Shown piece after piece: positions 1 through 5,279 of a DNA stretch of 5,638 nt. This DNA is from Cyclobacteriaceae bacterium. GTDB lineage: Bacteria; Bacteroidota; Bacteroidia; Cytophagales; Cyclobacteriaceae. The notes beneath the pieces were generated by a model. That model was not told the DNA's origin. It was given only the letters and a program-made list of their open reading frames with translations, and made no database searches. Position 1 is the stretch's first letter; the number at the start of each line of letters is the position of its first letter. Location: assembly GCA_009885605.1 (NCBI GenBank), contig VFKK01000284.1:1-5638 (forward strand), in the 5' to 3' direction. The translations under genes were made by a program, and so were the position numbers.

Positions 1-235
1 CCACTCCTTTTTCTTCAATTGCTTTTTGCAGATTGGAAATAAGCTGGTTTTGCGCTTCTGTACTGATCGAATCACCCCAAATCATCCCTTCCTGAATGAT
101 CTGAGATTCTGAAAGCTTTTTTACTTCCATATTTTTATTAACCGCATCAAATACTTCTTTTGAAACTCGCTCCTGAGGGCCACATGATTGAAAGGCTATA
201 ATTATTATCAGGAAACCATAAATCCAGTTTTTCAT
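1..235 (-). CDS. Lipoprotein N-terminus, possibly DUF3365/Tll0287-like (partial)
   Basis: This minus-strand gene starts at ATG 233-235 and is cut by the left window edge after 78 codons. The product begins MKNWIYGFLIIIIAFQSCG: two positions after Met there is a charged/polar start, then a hydrophobic run, then a lipobox-like FQSC with the cysteine at residue 18, so it should be an envelope-anchored lipoprotein cleaved by signal peptidase II. The mature part reads like the start of DUF3365 (Tll0287-like) proteins: an acidic/basic linker, then a helix of the type SxxxIIQEGMxWGDSISTEAQ followed by LxxNLQKAIEEKG. In that family such helices precede a segment that in some members carries a heme-binding cysteine motif, which would lie outside the window. 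The lipoprotein call is firm; the family is my recollection of the pattern and is tentative. It is divergent from the large secreted-protein gene, with 158 bases between the starts. Confidence 0.7.
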   Translation of the reverse strand, partial: MKNWIYGFLIIIIAFQSCGPQERVSKEVFDAVNKNMEVKKLSESQIIQEGMIWGDSISTEAQNQLISNLQKAIEEKGV

Positions 236-341
236 TACTTTCAAGTTAAACATTACATAAATCTACAACTATCAACCCGCATTAAGGATCTTAGGTTTTC
301 TATTTTAGCAATTGGAATTCCGCTGTTCAAAGAGACTTAAG

Positions 342-371
342 TTTGTCAAGCCGGGAAAACGGTTATTTTTG
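342..371 (+). promoter_or_regulatory. Bacteroidota-type promoter for the secreted propeller protein
   Basis: A TTTG at 342-345 is followed, 18 bases later, by TATTTTTG at 364-371, a perfect match to the Bacteroidota -7 consensus TAnnTTTG with a -33 TTTG/TTG element. The box ends 22 bases before the ATG at 394, so the mRNA leader would be only about 15 bases. No clear Shine-Dalgarno sequence lies between, which is usual in this phylum. An 8-bp palindrome ACTTAAGT (335-342) abuts the -33 element; its significance is unknown. Confidence 0.65.
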
Positions 372-393
372 TTTAGAATCCTGATGAATTAGA

Positions 394-3210
394 ATGCAAA
401 AAATTTTAGGTCTGTTTTTTTTGGGAATGCTGGCAGGCACAACAGTGCTTGCCCAAACCTGGACCAGGATGCAAGGCTGGGGGTTAGATTTCGAGTCAGT
501 CACCTGGGTAGATGCAAATCTTGGTTTTGCTGCAGGCGAGAGGCTGATAGTCCGAAGCAAAGACGGAGGTACCTCTTGGGAAGAACTTACTACGGTACCG
601 GCGGAAATTAGGTTTTTTGACGTTGCTTTTCAGGATAAAAATCTCGGAGTTGCCGTCGGTGAAAATGGTGCACTTCTTCGCACCCAAAATGGTGGCGATG
701 TTTGGACCAGTATTTCATCCGGTGTGACAGAAGATTTGTTAAGCATCGCCTTTTTGAAAGAAAATCACTTTGTGGCGGTCGGCGAAAATGGAAAAATTCT
801 TCTTTCTACAAATGGAGGACTCAATTGGGTCCTTGTAAATTCAGGAACTTCCCTCCAGTTGAACGACCTGTTTTTTGCTACCCCAACTACTGGTTTTATT
901 GCTGCGAATGGTGGGAAAATCCTTAAAACCTTGGACGGTGGAAGCTCATGGATCCTTCTCAACTCATCTTCAAATCAAAATCTAAAAGGCCTTGTTTTTT
1001 CTTCTGAACTGATCGGATATGCCGCAGGAGATGGAGGATTGATTTCAAAAACCAGTGATGGAGGGCAAAGTTGGGTAACCCTGATAACAGGTGTGACTGT
1101 ATCTCTCAAGAAAATATCCATCAGCCCACTCGACGTCAAAATTATTGTTGCGGTCGGAGATGAAGCAACAGCAATCAGGTCTGCAAATTCCGGGACGACT
1201 TTCGCCACGGCAAATCTTGGAGCCGGAAACCTTAGAAATCTAAAATCAATTTGTTTTAAACCAGCCTCGAATTTAGCTTTTGCAAGTGGTCAGGATGGAT
1301 ATTTAATTTCATCAACAAATTCGGGAACCAGCTGGACACAGAGGCTCTCCGGAATCCGAAATGATTTCACCAGTACAGATTTCAAATCAAATCTTTTTGG
1401 ATTCATCAGTGGTCAAAGCGGAGCAATGTATGTCACCTCAAATGGTGGAGTAATCCTGACCAGCCGGCCTATTCCAGAACCTATATCAATTGTTTCACTG
1501 GATTTTTGGAATACAGGTTTTGGTTATGTTTCCGGGCAAACAGGAAAGATGTTTCGAACTGGCAATACCGGAATAAACTGGGTTCCTGTCCCGGCTCAAA
1601 CAACTGAGACAATCACCGGATTTTATCTCTTTGCTCCCTCTGTGGCATACATTACGGGAACCAATGGATACATCGCCCGTTCATTCGATTCCGGTGGAAC
1701 CTGGGATTCAAATATTTCAACCAATACAAAAGAGAATCTAAGGGATGTAACTTATTTTGACTTTGCAATTGGATTTGCAATCGGAGAGAATGGTCAAATC
1801 AGCTGGACTTTTGGAGGAAGTGTTTGGGAAAACCTTCCGAAAATAACGAATGAAAACCTGAATGCTCTTGCCAAAACGGACTCGACAACTGCGATCATTG
1901 TGGGGAATAAAGGCGTAATTCTCAAGTCTACAGATAAAGCAAAAACCTGGAAAAAAATTCAAATTAACGAAACTGCAAACCTGAATTCAGTTGATTTCTG
2001 GGACTCAAAAATCGGTTTTATTGCAGGTGATGGAGGATTAACGTTACAAACAAAAGACGGGGGAGAAACCTGGGTAAAAATCCCAAGCGGTACAACCCGA
2101 AATCTTTCAGGTATAAGCGCGGGAACTTCTGTCACAGCTTTTGCAGTAGGAGACGACGGAACAGTACTCAATTATATTTGCATTCCTCCATCGGGGTTAA
2201 GCGAAATTACCGGCAGTGGATTAAGTTGTTTCAATTTAGAGACTTACCGAATTAATGATCTGCCACTTCCAGGATCAGAGATCTCCTGGAGAGCTGACGG
2301 AGGGGAAATTATCTCAGGACAAGGTTCTCGCGAAATTCAAATTCTTTGGACCAAAGCAGGAAGAAATGGTGTCTATGTAAGCAGACAAAATTTCTGTGGA
2401 AATGGGGAGACATCTTTTATTGAAGTGATAGTCGCTGACCTTCCAAAAACCACTCAGGAAATCCTGGGAGAGGGCTCAGCGTGTAAAACTCAATCCTATG
2501 TCTATACTTTGCCAAACGTACAGGGAGTTTCTTACAGATGGGAGACTTCCGGGGGAGAAATTTTATCTGGTCAGGACTCACCAAGTGTCACTGTAAAATG
2601 GAGTTTGACCGGAGAGCAGCAACTTTTTGCGACGCCTCAGAATAGATGCGGCAAGGCTGAACCAGTAAAAAAGCCTGTCTTTGTATATGCCGCACCTGCT
2701 CAACCCGAAGAAATAAAAGGGGAAGCTCAGGTCGGGCTTGGTGAGACGTTTTACAATACCACCGGATTGAATGGTATTAATTACCAATGGAAAATAGATA
2801 ACCTTGGGGGCAGAATTGTTGAAGGTCAGGGGACGGCTTCTGTAAAAGTAATTTGGCAGCAGGAAGGTAATTTTAATCTCAGCGTTACACCGCTGAATGT
2901 TTGTAACGAAGGAGAGCCGAGAATCCTCAAAGTAAATGTAAACGTAATTACCGGCCTACCAGAAAATCCTGAGTTGAAGGAAATGATGATTTATCCAAAT
3001 CCGGGTTTTGGTGACTTGATTATTGAGTCAGAAATTCTGGGATATTGGAATCAACTCGTTTTAATCAACGCTTTGGGTCAAGAATTCAGAACTGTTGAAA
3101 TTCAATCCGGTCAACGAGAAATCAACCTTACAAATTTACCAAAGGGCTTGGTGATACTGAAATTTTTCAACACCAGTGGATTTTTATACCGAAAAGTGAT
3201 CGTAAAGTAA
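394..3210 (+). CDS. Secreted T9SS cargo: 14-blade YCF48-like propeller, three PKD-like domains, sorting domain
   Basis: This complete 938-residue protein is predicted to be exported and then secreted or anchored at the cell surface by the type IX system. Residues 1-20 are a Sec signal peptide (KILGLFFLGMLAGTTVLA, cleavage before Q21). Residues 24-597 are fourteen repeats of about 41 residues, each with a core like GFxAGxxGxIxKTxDGGxSW, as in YCF48/BNR or sialidase-type beta-propellers. Residues 600-852 are three PKD-like or Ig-like domains of about 83 residues, each carrying a W, a GGEI/GGRI turn and an SGQ/EGQ motif. Residues 863-938 are a type A T9SS sorting domain, with YPNP at 867-870, LVLINALGQ, LPKG and a basic C-terminal KVIVK. 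YCF48 itself assists photosystem II assembly, but that role should not be carried over: in this phylum the repeat is a generic surface scaffold. No catalytic residues are recognisable, so the ligand is unknown. The start follows a good promoter, and the gene ends in a hairpin shared with the convergent acetyltransferase gene. Confidence 0.93.
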   Translation: MQKILGLFFLGMLAGTTVLAQTWTRMQGWGLDFESVTWVDANLGFAAGERLIVRSKDGGTSWEELTTVPAEIRFFDVAFQDKNLGVAVGENGALLRTQNGGDVWTSISSGVTEDLLSIAFLKENHFVAVGENGKILLSTNGGLNWVLVNSGTSLQLNDLFFATPTTGFIAANGGKILKTLDGGSSWILLNSSSNQNLKGLVFSSELIGYAAGDGGLISKTSDGGQSWVTLITGVTVSLKKISISPLDVKIIVAVGDEATAIRSANSGTTFATANLGAGNLRNLKSICFKPASNLAFASGQDGYLISSTNSGTSWTQRLSGIRNDFTSTDFKSNLFGFISGQSGAMYVTSNGGVILTSRPIPEPISIVSLDFWNTGFGYVSGQTGKMFRTGNTGINWVPVPAQTTETITGFYLFAPSVAYITGTNGYIARSFDSGGTWDSNISTNTKENLRDVTYFDFAIGFAIGENGQISWTFGGSVWENLPKITNENLNALAKTDSTTAIIVGNKGVILKSTDKAKTWKKIQINETANLNSVDFWDSKIGFIAGDGGLTLQTKDGGETWVKIPSGTTRNLSGISAGTSVTAFAVGDDGTVLNYICIPPSGLSEITGSGLSCFNLETYRINDLPLPGSEISWRADGGEIISGQGSREIQILWTKAGRNGVYVSRQNFCGNGETSFIEVIVADLPKTTQEILGEGSACKTQSYVYTLPNVQGVSYRWETSGGEILSGQDSPSVTVKWSLTGEQQLFATPQNRCGKAEPVKKPVFVYAAPAQPEEIKGEAQVGLGETFYNTTGLNGINYQWKIDNLGGRIVEGQGTASVKVIWQQEGNFNLSVTPLNVCNEGEPRILKVNVNVITGLPENPELKEMMIYPNPGFGDLIIESEILGYWNQLVLINALGQEFRTVEIQSGQREINLTNLPKGLVILKFFNTSGFLYRKVIVK
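463..2184 (+). repeat. Fourteen tandem YCF48/BNR-like propeller blades within the secreted protein
   Basis: Core motifs begin at residues 44, 85, 126, 167, 208, 251, 295, 336, 377, 418, 460, 500, 541 and 582, so the step is 40-44 residues and most often exactly 41 (about 123 bases). The best-preserved cores are GFAAGERLIVRSKDGGTSW, GYAAGDGGLISKTSDGGQSW and GFIAGDGGLTLQTKDGGETW. Blades 6 (GTTF), 8 (GGVIL, no Trp) and 12 (KAKTW) have degenerate Asp-box-like turns, and the last blade lacks the DGGxSW end. Fourteen is twice seven, the usual blade number for YCF48-type propellers, which suggests two closed rings in tandem. The repeat is at protein level; the DNA copies are diverged, so recent unit duplication is unlikely. 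Confidence 0.85.
2191..2949 (+). repeat. Three tandem PKD-like/Ig-like domains within the secreted protein
   Basis: The units span roughly residues 600-684, 685-767 and 770-852. Aligned landmarks are SWRADGGEIISGQG, RWETSGGEILSGQD and QWKIDNLGGRIVEGQG, each followed by a strand with VKW, VIW or ILW. Another shared element is a late cysteine: FCGN (668), RCGK (752) and VCNE (837). The first two units also have an early cysteine (612 and 697), giving a likely intradomain disulfide in each. The third has lost the early one, leaving C837 unpaired within its domain. Such modules usually act as rigid spacers between a binding head and the T9SS sorting domain; that role is inferred here. Confidence 0.75.
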
Positions 3211-3231
3211 AAATAGACTCTGTCTATTTTT
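3209..3231. terminator. Bidirectional hairpin between convergent genes, containing both stop codons
   Basis: AAAAATAGAC (3209-3218), loop TCT and GTCTATTTTT (3222-3231) form a perfect 10-bp stem. Each strand ends the stem in five Ts, so it can work as an intrinsic terminator in both directions. The plus-strand TAA (3208-3210) overlaps its left foot, and the minus-strand TAG (3224-3226) lies inside the right arm. The stem is AT-rich (3 G-C pairs), so it may be only moderately strong. Confidence 0.7.
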
Positions 3232-3748
3232 CGTCTCTGATCATCACATACTGGAAAATATCCCCAACAGTGCCTTGCTTTATATATGCTTTTTTCAGAA
3301 TTGCTTCCGGGATGTAGCCTGCTTTTTCCAGAACATTCATTGACTGACCATTGTAATCATAGACTTGGGCAAAAATTCGGTGGATATCAAATTTCTCAAA
3401 AATGTACTTCGTGTAAATTTTTACAGCTTCCGTCGCAATTCCTTTGCCCCAGAATGATTCTGCCACCCAAAACCCCAACTCCATGTTGGTTCTCAACTCA
3501 TCCTTGCCACGCTCGGAACCGATAGTTCCCGCCAGTTTTCCATCAAATTCGATGGCGAAGTTTTGAGCCGGGTTGAATTTCTGGTTGTGCTCAATCCAAT
3601 GCCTTGCATCATGAATGGTGTATGGCTGGGGAAAGCTATCCCTCAGATTCATGGCTATTTTTGGGTTGTTGGCAAGGGGATAGAGCTGGTGAAAGTGGCC
3701 TTCATGCCAGCTCACCAAACTGATTTCTCTTTCTCCTGCTAGTATCAT
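3224..3748 (-). CDS. GNAT-family N-acetyltransferase, RimJ/RimL-like
   Basis: This complete 174-residue protein has the length and layout of Acetyltransf_3 (RimJ/RimL-type) GNAT enzymes, which transfer an acetyl group from acetyl-CoA to an amino group. Motif A, which binds the CoA pyrophosphate, is at residues 90-108: ELGFWVAESFWGKGIATEA, with the G-K-G-I-A loop at 101-105. Motif B is at 133-145: NGQSMNVLEKAGY, in which the Asn and Ser positions and the EKAGY end are typical. An upstream strand (NFAIEFDGKLAGTIG, 63-77) completes the core fold. The protein is soluble, with no signal peptide or membrane segment. The substrate cannot be read from the sequence; ribosomal protein N-termini, antibiotics and small amines are all possible for this subfamily. 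It lies 83 bases downstream of prfA on the same strand, so read-through co-transcription is possible. ATG at 3746-3748 is the first plausible start, without a clear Shine-Dalgarno sequence. Confidence 0.88.
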   Translation of the reverse strand: MILAGEREISLVSWHEGHFHQLYPLANNPKIAMNLRDSFPQPYTIHDARHWIEHNQKFNPAQNFAIEFDGKLAGTIGSERGKDELRTNMELGFWVAESFWGKGIATEAVKIYTKYIFEKFDIHRIFAQVYDYNGQSMNVLEKAGYIPEAILKKAYIKQGTVGDIFQYVMIRDEK

Positions 3749-3790
3749 AATTAGAATGTATTAATTCTTCAAGTTAAGAGTGTATTCTCA

Positions 3791-3822
3791 CAAACAATAA
3801 GATTTCAATGAAAATTAAGCAA
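3791..3822 (-). promoter_or_regulatory. Weak candidate promoter for the acetyltransferase gene
   Basis: On the minus strand, TTG (3822-3820) is followed 20 bases later by TATTGTTTG (3799-3791). This resembles TAnnTTTG but has three bases rather than two between TA and TTTG. The position, about 43 bases before the ATG, is reasonable. The spacing fault and the alternative of read-through from prfA keep this tentative. Confidence 0.3.
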
Positions 3823-3836
3823 TAGTCTTGCCTAAT
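3811..3836 (-). terminator. Candidate prfA terminator hairpin overlapping its stop codon
   Basis: Read on the minus strand, ATTAGGCAA (3836-3828), loop GACTA and TTGCTTAAT (3822-3814) form a 9-bp stem with one G-U pair. It is followed by TTTT (3814-3811, the first T shared with the stem). The prfA stop codon TAG (3834-3832) sits in the first arm. The stem has only two G-C pairs, so termination may be partial and may let transcription continue into the acetyltransferase gene. Confidence 0.45.
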
Positions 3837-4908
3837 CTTCTAAGCCTCCAGCCTGCATTTTTTCGAGGTTTTCGGCAAATCTGAGGGCAGAAATAAAGTC
3901 TCCGATATTTCCGTCCATCACATCGGGGAGATTGTAAACAGTTTTGTTGATGCGGTGGTCAGTCACTCTCGACTGGGAATAGTTGTAAGTTCTGATTTTA
4001 TCAGATCGATCGCCGCTCCCTACCATCGACTTTCGTTGAGCCCCCACAGCGTCATTATGCCTGGCAAGTTCAATTTCGTAGAGTCTAGAACGAAGTACCT
4101 TGAGGGCTTTTTCAAAGTTTTTGATCTGGGATTTTTCATCTTGACAAGTCACTACTAAACCAGATGGAATATGTGTCAAACGAACAGCCGAATAGGTAGT
4201 GTTCACTGATTGTCCTCCCGGACCGGATGAGCAATATGTATCTTTCCGCACATCATTCATGTCGATATTGACTTCGACTTCATCCATTTCGGGCAAAACT
4301 GCAACTGTCGCTGCAGAAGTATGAACTCGCCCTTGAGATTCAGTGGCCGGTACCCGCTGAACTCTATGGACACCGGATTCATACTTCATCATCCCGTATA
4401 CATCTGATCCCGAGATAGTTGCTATAATTTCTTTGTATCCTCCGGCAGATCCAAAAGTCAAATCGAGAACTGTTAATCTCCAACCCTGCATCTCACAAAA
4501 ACGCTGGTACATTCGGAATAAATCCCCGGCAAAAATAGATGCCTCATCTCCTCCTGTCCCTCCGCGGATTTCCAGAATGCAATCCTTGGAATCATTCGGG
4601 TCTTTTGGTATCAGCAACTGCTTCAACTCTTCCTCTAAAACTTCTTTGCGAGCTCTCTGCTCATCCAATTCAGCTTTAGCCATGTCCTTAAACTCAGGAT
4701 CCTTTTCTTTATCCAAAATCTCCTTAGAGCTTGTGATATTTTGAAGAACCAAATTGTATTCATCATACGCCCGAACAACCTTTTCGAGGTCTTTATACTC
4801 TTTGGTCAATTTGGCGTATTTACTCATGTCCGACATGGAATCCGGCATGATGATCAATTGACCTATTTCTTCAAATCGTTCTTTAATCGATTGTAATTTA
4901 TCGAGCAT
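3832..4908 (-). CDS. prfA: Peptide chain release factor 1
   Basis: RF1 recognises UAA and UAG stop codons in the ribosomal A site and triggers hydrolysis of peptidyl-tRNA. The 358-residue product is close to the usual length (about 360). The stop-codon-reading PxT motif is PAT at 187-189, in HRVQRVPATESQGRVHTSA, and identifies RF1 rather than RF2 (SPF). The catalytic GGQ is at 231-233, in SSGPGGQSVNTTYSAVR; its Gln is the residue methylated by PrmC in this family. The N-terminal part (about 1-100) is the charged helical domain 1. The start is ATG at 4906-4908 (MLDKLQSIKE), preceded by an A-rich stretch. An in-frame TTG at 4927-4929 would add MRSKRKN, but it lies inside the probable -7 promoter box, so I reject it. 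Three complete genes here end in TAA or TAG, which RF1 reads. prfA lies downstream of glmS but is separated by a strong terminator, so it has its own promoter. Confidence 0.97.
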   Translation of the reverse strand: MLDKLQSIKERFEEIGQLIIMPDSMSDMSKYAKLTKEYKDLEKVVRAYDEYNLVLQNITSSKEILDKEKDPEFKDMAKAELDEQRARKEVLEEELKQLLIPKDPNDSKDCILEIRGGTGGDEASIFAGDLFRMYQRFCEMQGWRLTVLDLTFGSAGGYKEIIATISGSDVYGMMKYESGVHRVQRVPATESQGRVHTSAATVAVLPEMDEVEVNIDMNDVRKDTYCSSGPGGQSVNTTYSAVRLTHIPSGLVVTCQDEKSQIKNFEKALKVLRSRLYEIELARHNDAVGAQRKSMVGSGDRSDKIRTYNYSQSRVTDHRINKTVYNLPDVMDGNIGDFISALRFAENLEKMQAGGLED

Positions 4909-4926
4909 GTTTTTTCTTTTGCTGCG

Positions 4927-4934
4927 CAAAAATA
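4927..4934 (-). promoter_or_regulatory. -7 promoter box of prfA
   Basis: The minus strand reads TATTTTTG (4934-4927), a perfect TAnnTTTG match and, with the preceding T, the same 9-mer TTATTTTTG found at 363-371 before the secreted-protein gene. It ends 18 bases before the prfA ATG, predicting a leader of only about 12 bases. I found no clear -33 TTG at the expected distance, so the promoter may be weak or activator-dependent. Confidence 0.5.
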
Positions 4935-4980
4935 AGGATTTTATCCGCAGGTCTGTTGTCGGGATTTAGTCTTGGGCTTC

Positions 4981-4999
4981 TTCATTTAAAACAAATGAA
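4981..4999. repeat. Short AT-rich inverted repeat
   Basis: TTCATTT (4981-4987), spacer AAAAC and AAATGAA (4993-4999) form a 7-bp perfect inverted repeat between prfA and the Kazal relic. It overlaps the ATG at 4995 that may be the relic's old start codon. It could be an operator-like site or chance in AT-rich DNA. Apart from this repeat and the prfA -7 box, I see nothing in bases 4909-4994 beyond a weak TAGTCTTG (4967-4974), one mismatch from TAnnTTTG on the plus strand. Confidence 0.25.
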
Positions 5000-5242
5000 A
5001 ATAAACTGCGCCTTTATTTTTTGAAAACGCGCCATCTACCACTTGAAATTTCTGTTTCGCTATTCAGCTTTCAAAGTGAGGAAGAAAATCCCCTATCTGA
5101 TTGTATTGATCCTGATAAAATCAATGAAAAAACGGCTTGTTATGAAATGTACTCACCCGTCTGTGGATGTGATTGAAAAACATATTCCAACGCTCGTTTT
5201 GCTATAAAATCGGGAGTTAATACCTGGGAAATCGGTCCTCCC
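4995..5242 (+). pseudogene. Decayed Kazal-type serine protease inhibitor lipoprotein gene
   Basis: The plus-strand frame through 5099-5236 reads DCIDPDKINEKTACYEMY, then SPVCGCD, a TGA stop (5174-5176), then KTYSNARFAIKSGVNTWEIG. This is the bacterial Kazal pattern C-x(n)-C-x(7)-C-x-C-DGKTYxNxC-xA-xxxGVxxWxxGxC, found in small secreted inhibitors of serine proteases. Several lesions are visible. TGA stands where GGA (Gly of DGKTY) is expected, one G-to-T change. CGT (5195-5197) stands where the NxC cysteine (TGT) belongs. The final cysteine is absent, and GP runs on into the glmS terminator. Upstream, SVSLFSFQS-EEE resembles a lipobox tail (FQSC) with the Cys codon missing. There is no ATG in frame, but adding one T to the T-run at 5017-5022 would join ATG 4995 (MKINCAFIF) to this frame. 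Family identity is fairly sure, and loss of function is the simplest reading. The exact left boundary is inferred. Confidence 0.78.
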
Positions 5243-5244
5243 AA

Positions 5245-5279
5245 AATTAAAAAGGCTTCATTTAGAAGCCTTTTTAATT
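5245..5279. terminator. Strong intrinsic terminator of glmS, possibly bidirectional
   Basis: AATTAAAAAGGCTTC (5245-5259), loop ATTTA and GAAGCCTTTTTAATT (5265-5279) form a perfect 15-bp stem with A-rich and T-rich flanks built into its arms. On the minus strand it directly ends glmS: two bases of the TAA stop (5280-5278) are already in the stem. On the plus strand it would also have ended the Kazal gene. This separates glmS transcription from prfA. Confidence 0.88.

Noticed and set aside
236..341. Promoter for the left-hand lipoprotein gene
   Set aside because: On the minus strand I found only a poor TAATGTTTA-like box with a TTG upstream. The match to TAnnTTTG is too weak to list as a feature.
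463..2184. DNA-level tandem repeat or recent blade duplication
   Set aside because: Only short identical stretches such as GATGGAGGATT recur. The blades are conserved as protein pattern, not as nucleotide sequence.
363..2787. Several minus-strand open frames of 60-80 codons inside the secreted-protein gene
   Set aside because: They mirror the repeats of the real gene on the opposite strand, show no recognisable domain, and have no promoter or spacing logic.
394..3210. Photosystem II assembly role for the YCF48-like protein
   Set aside because: The signal peptide, PKD-like domains and T9SS sorting domain indicate a secreted protein in a non-photosynthetic lineage. Only the repeat fold is shared.
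4909..4929. Seven-residue N-terminal extension of RF1 from a TTG start
   Set aside because: The TTG lies in the -7 promoter box, and RF1 proteins normally begin like MLDKLQ at the ATG 4906-4908.
5174..5176. TGA in the Kazal frame read as recoded glycine (alternative genetic code)
   Set aside because: The other genes are ordinary Bacteroidota genes without internal TGA, and the Kazal frame also lacks cysteines and a start codon. Decay explains all of this more simply.
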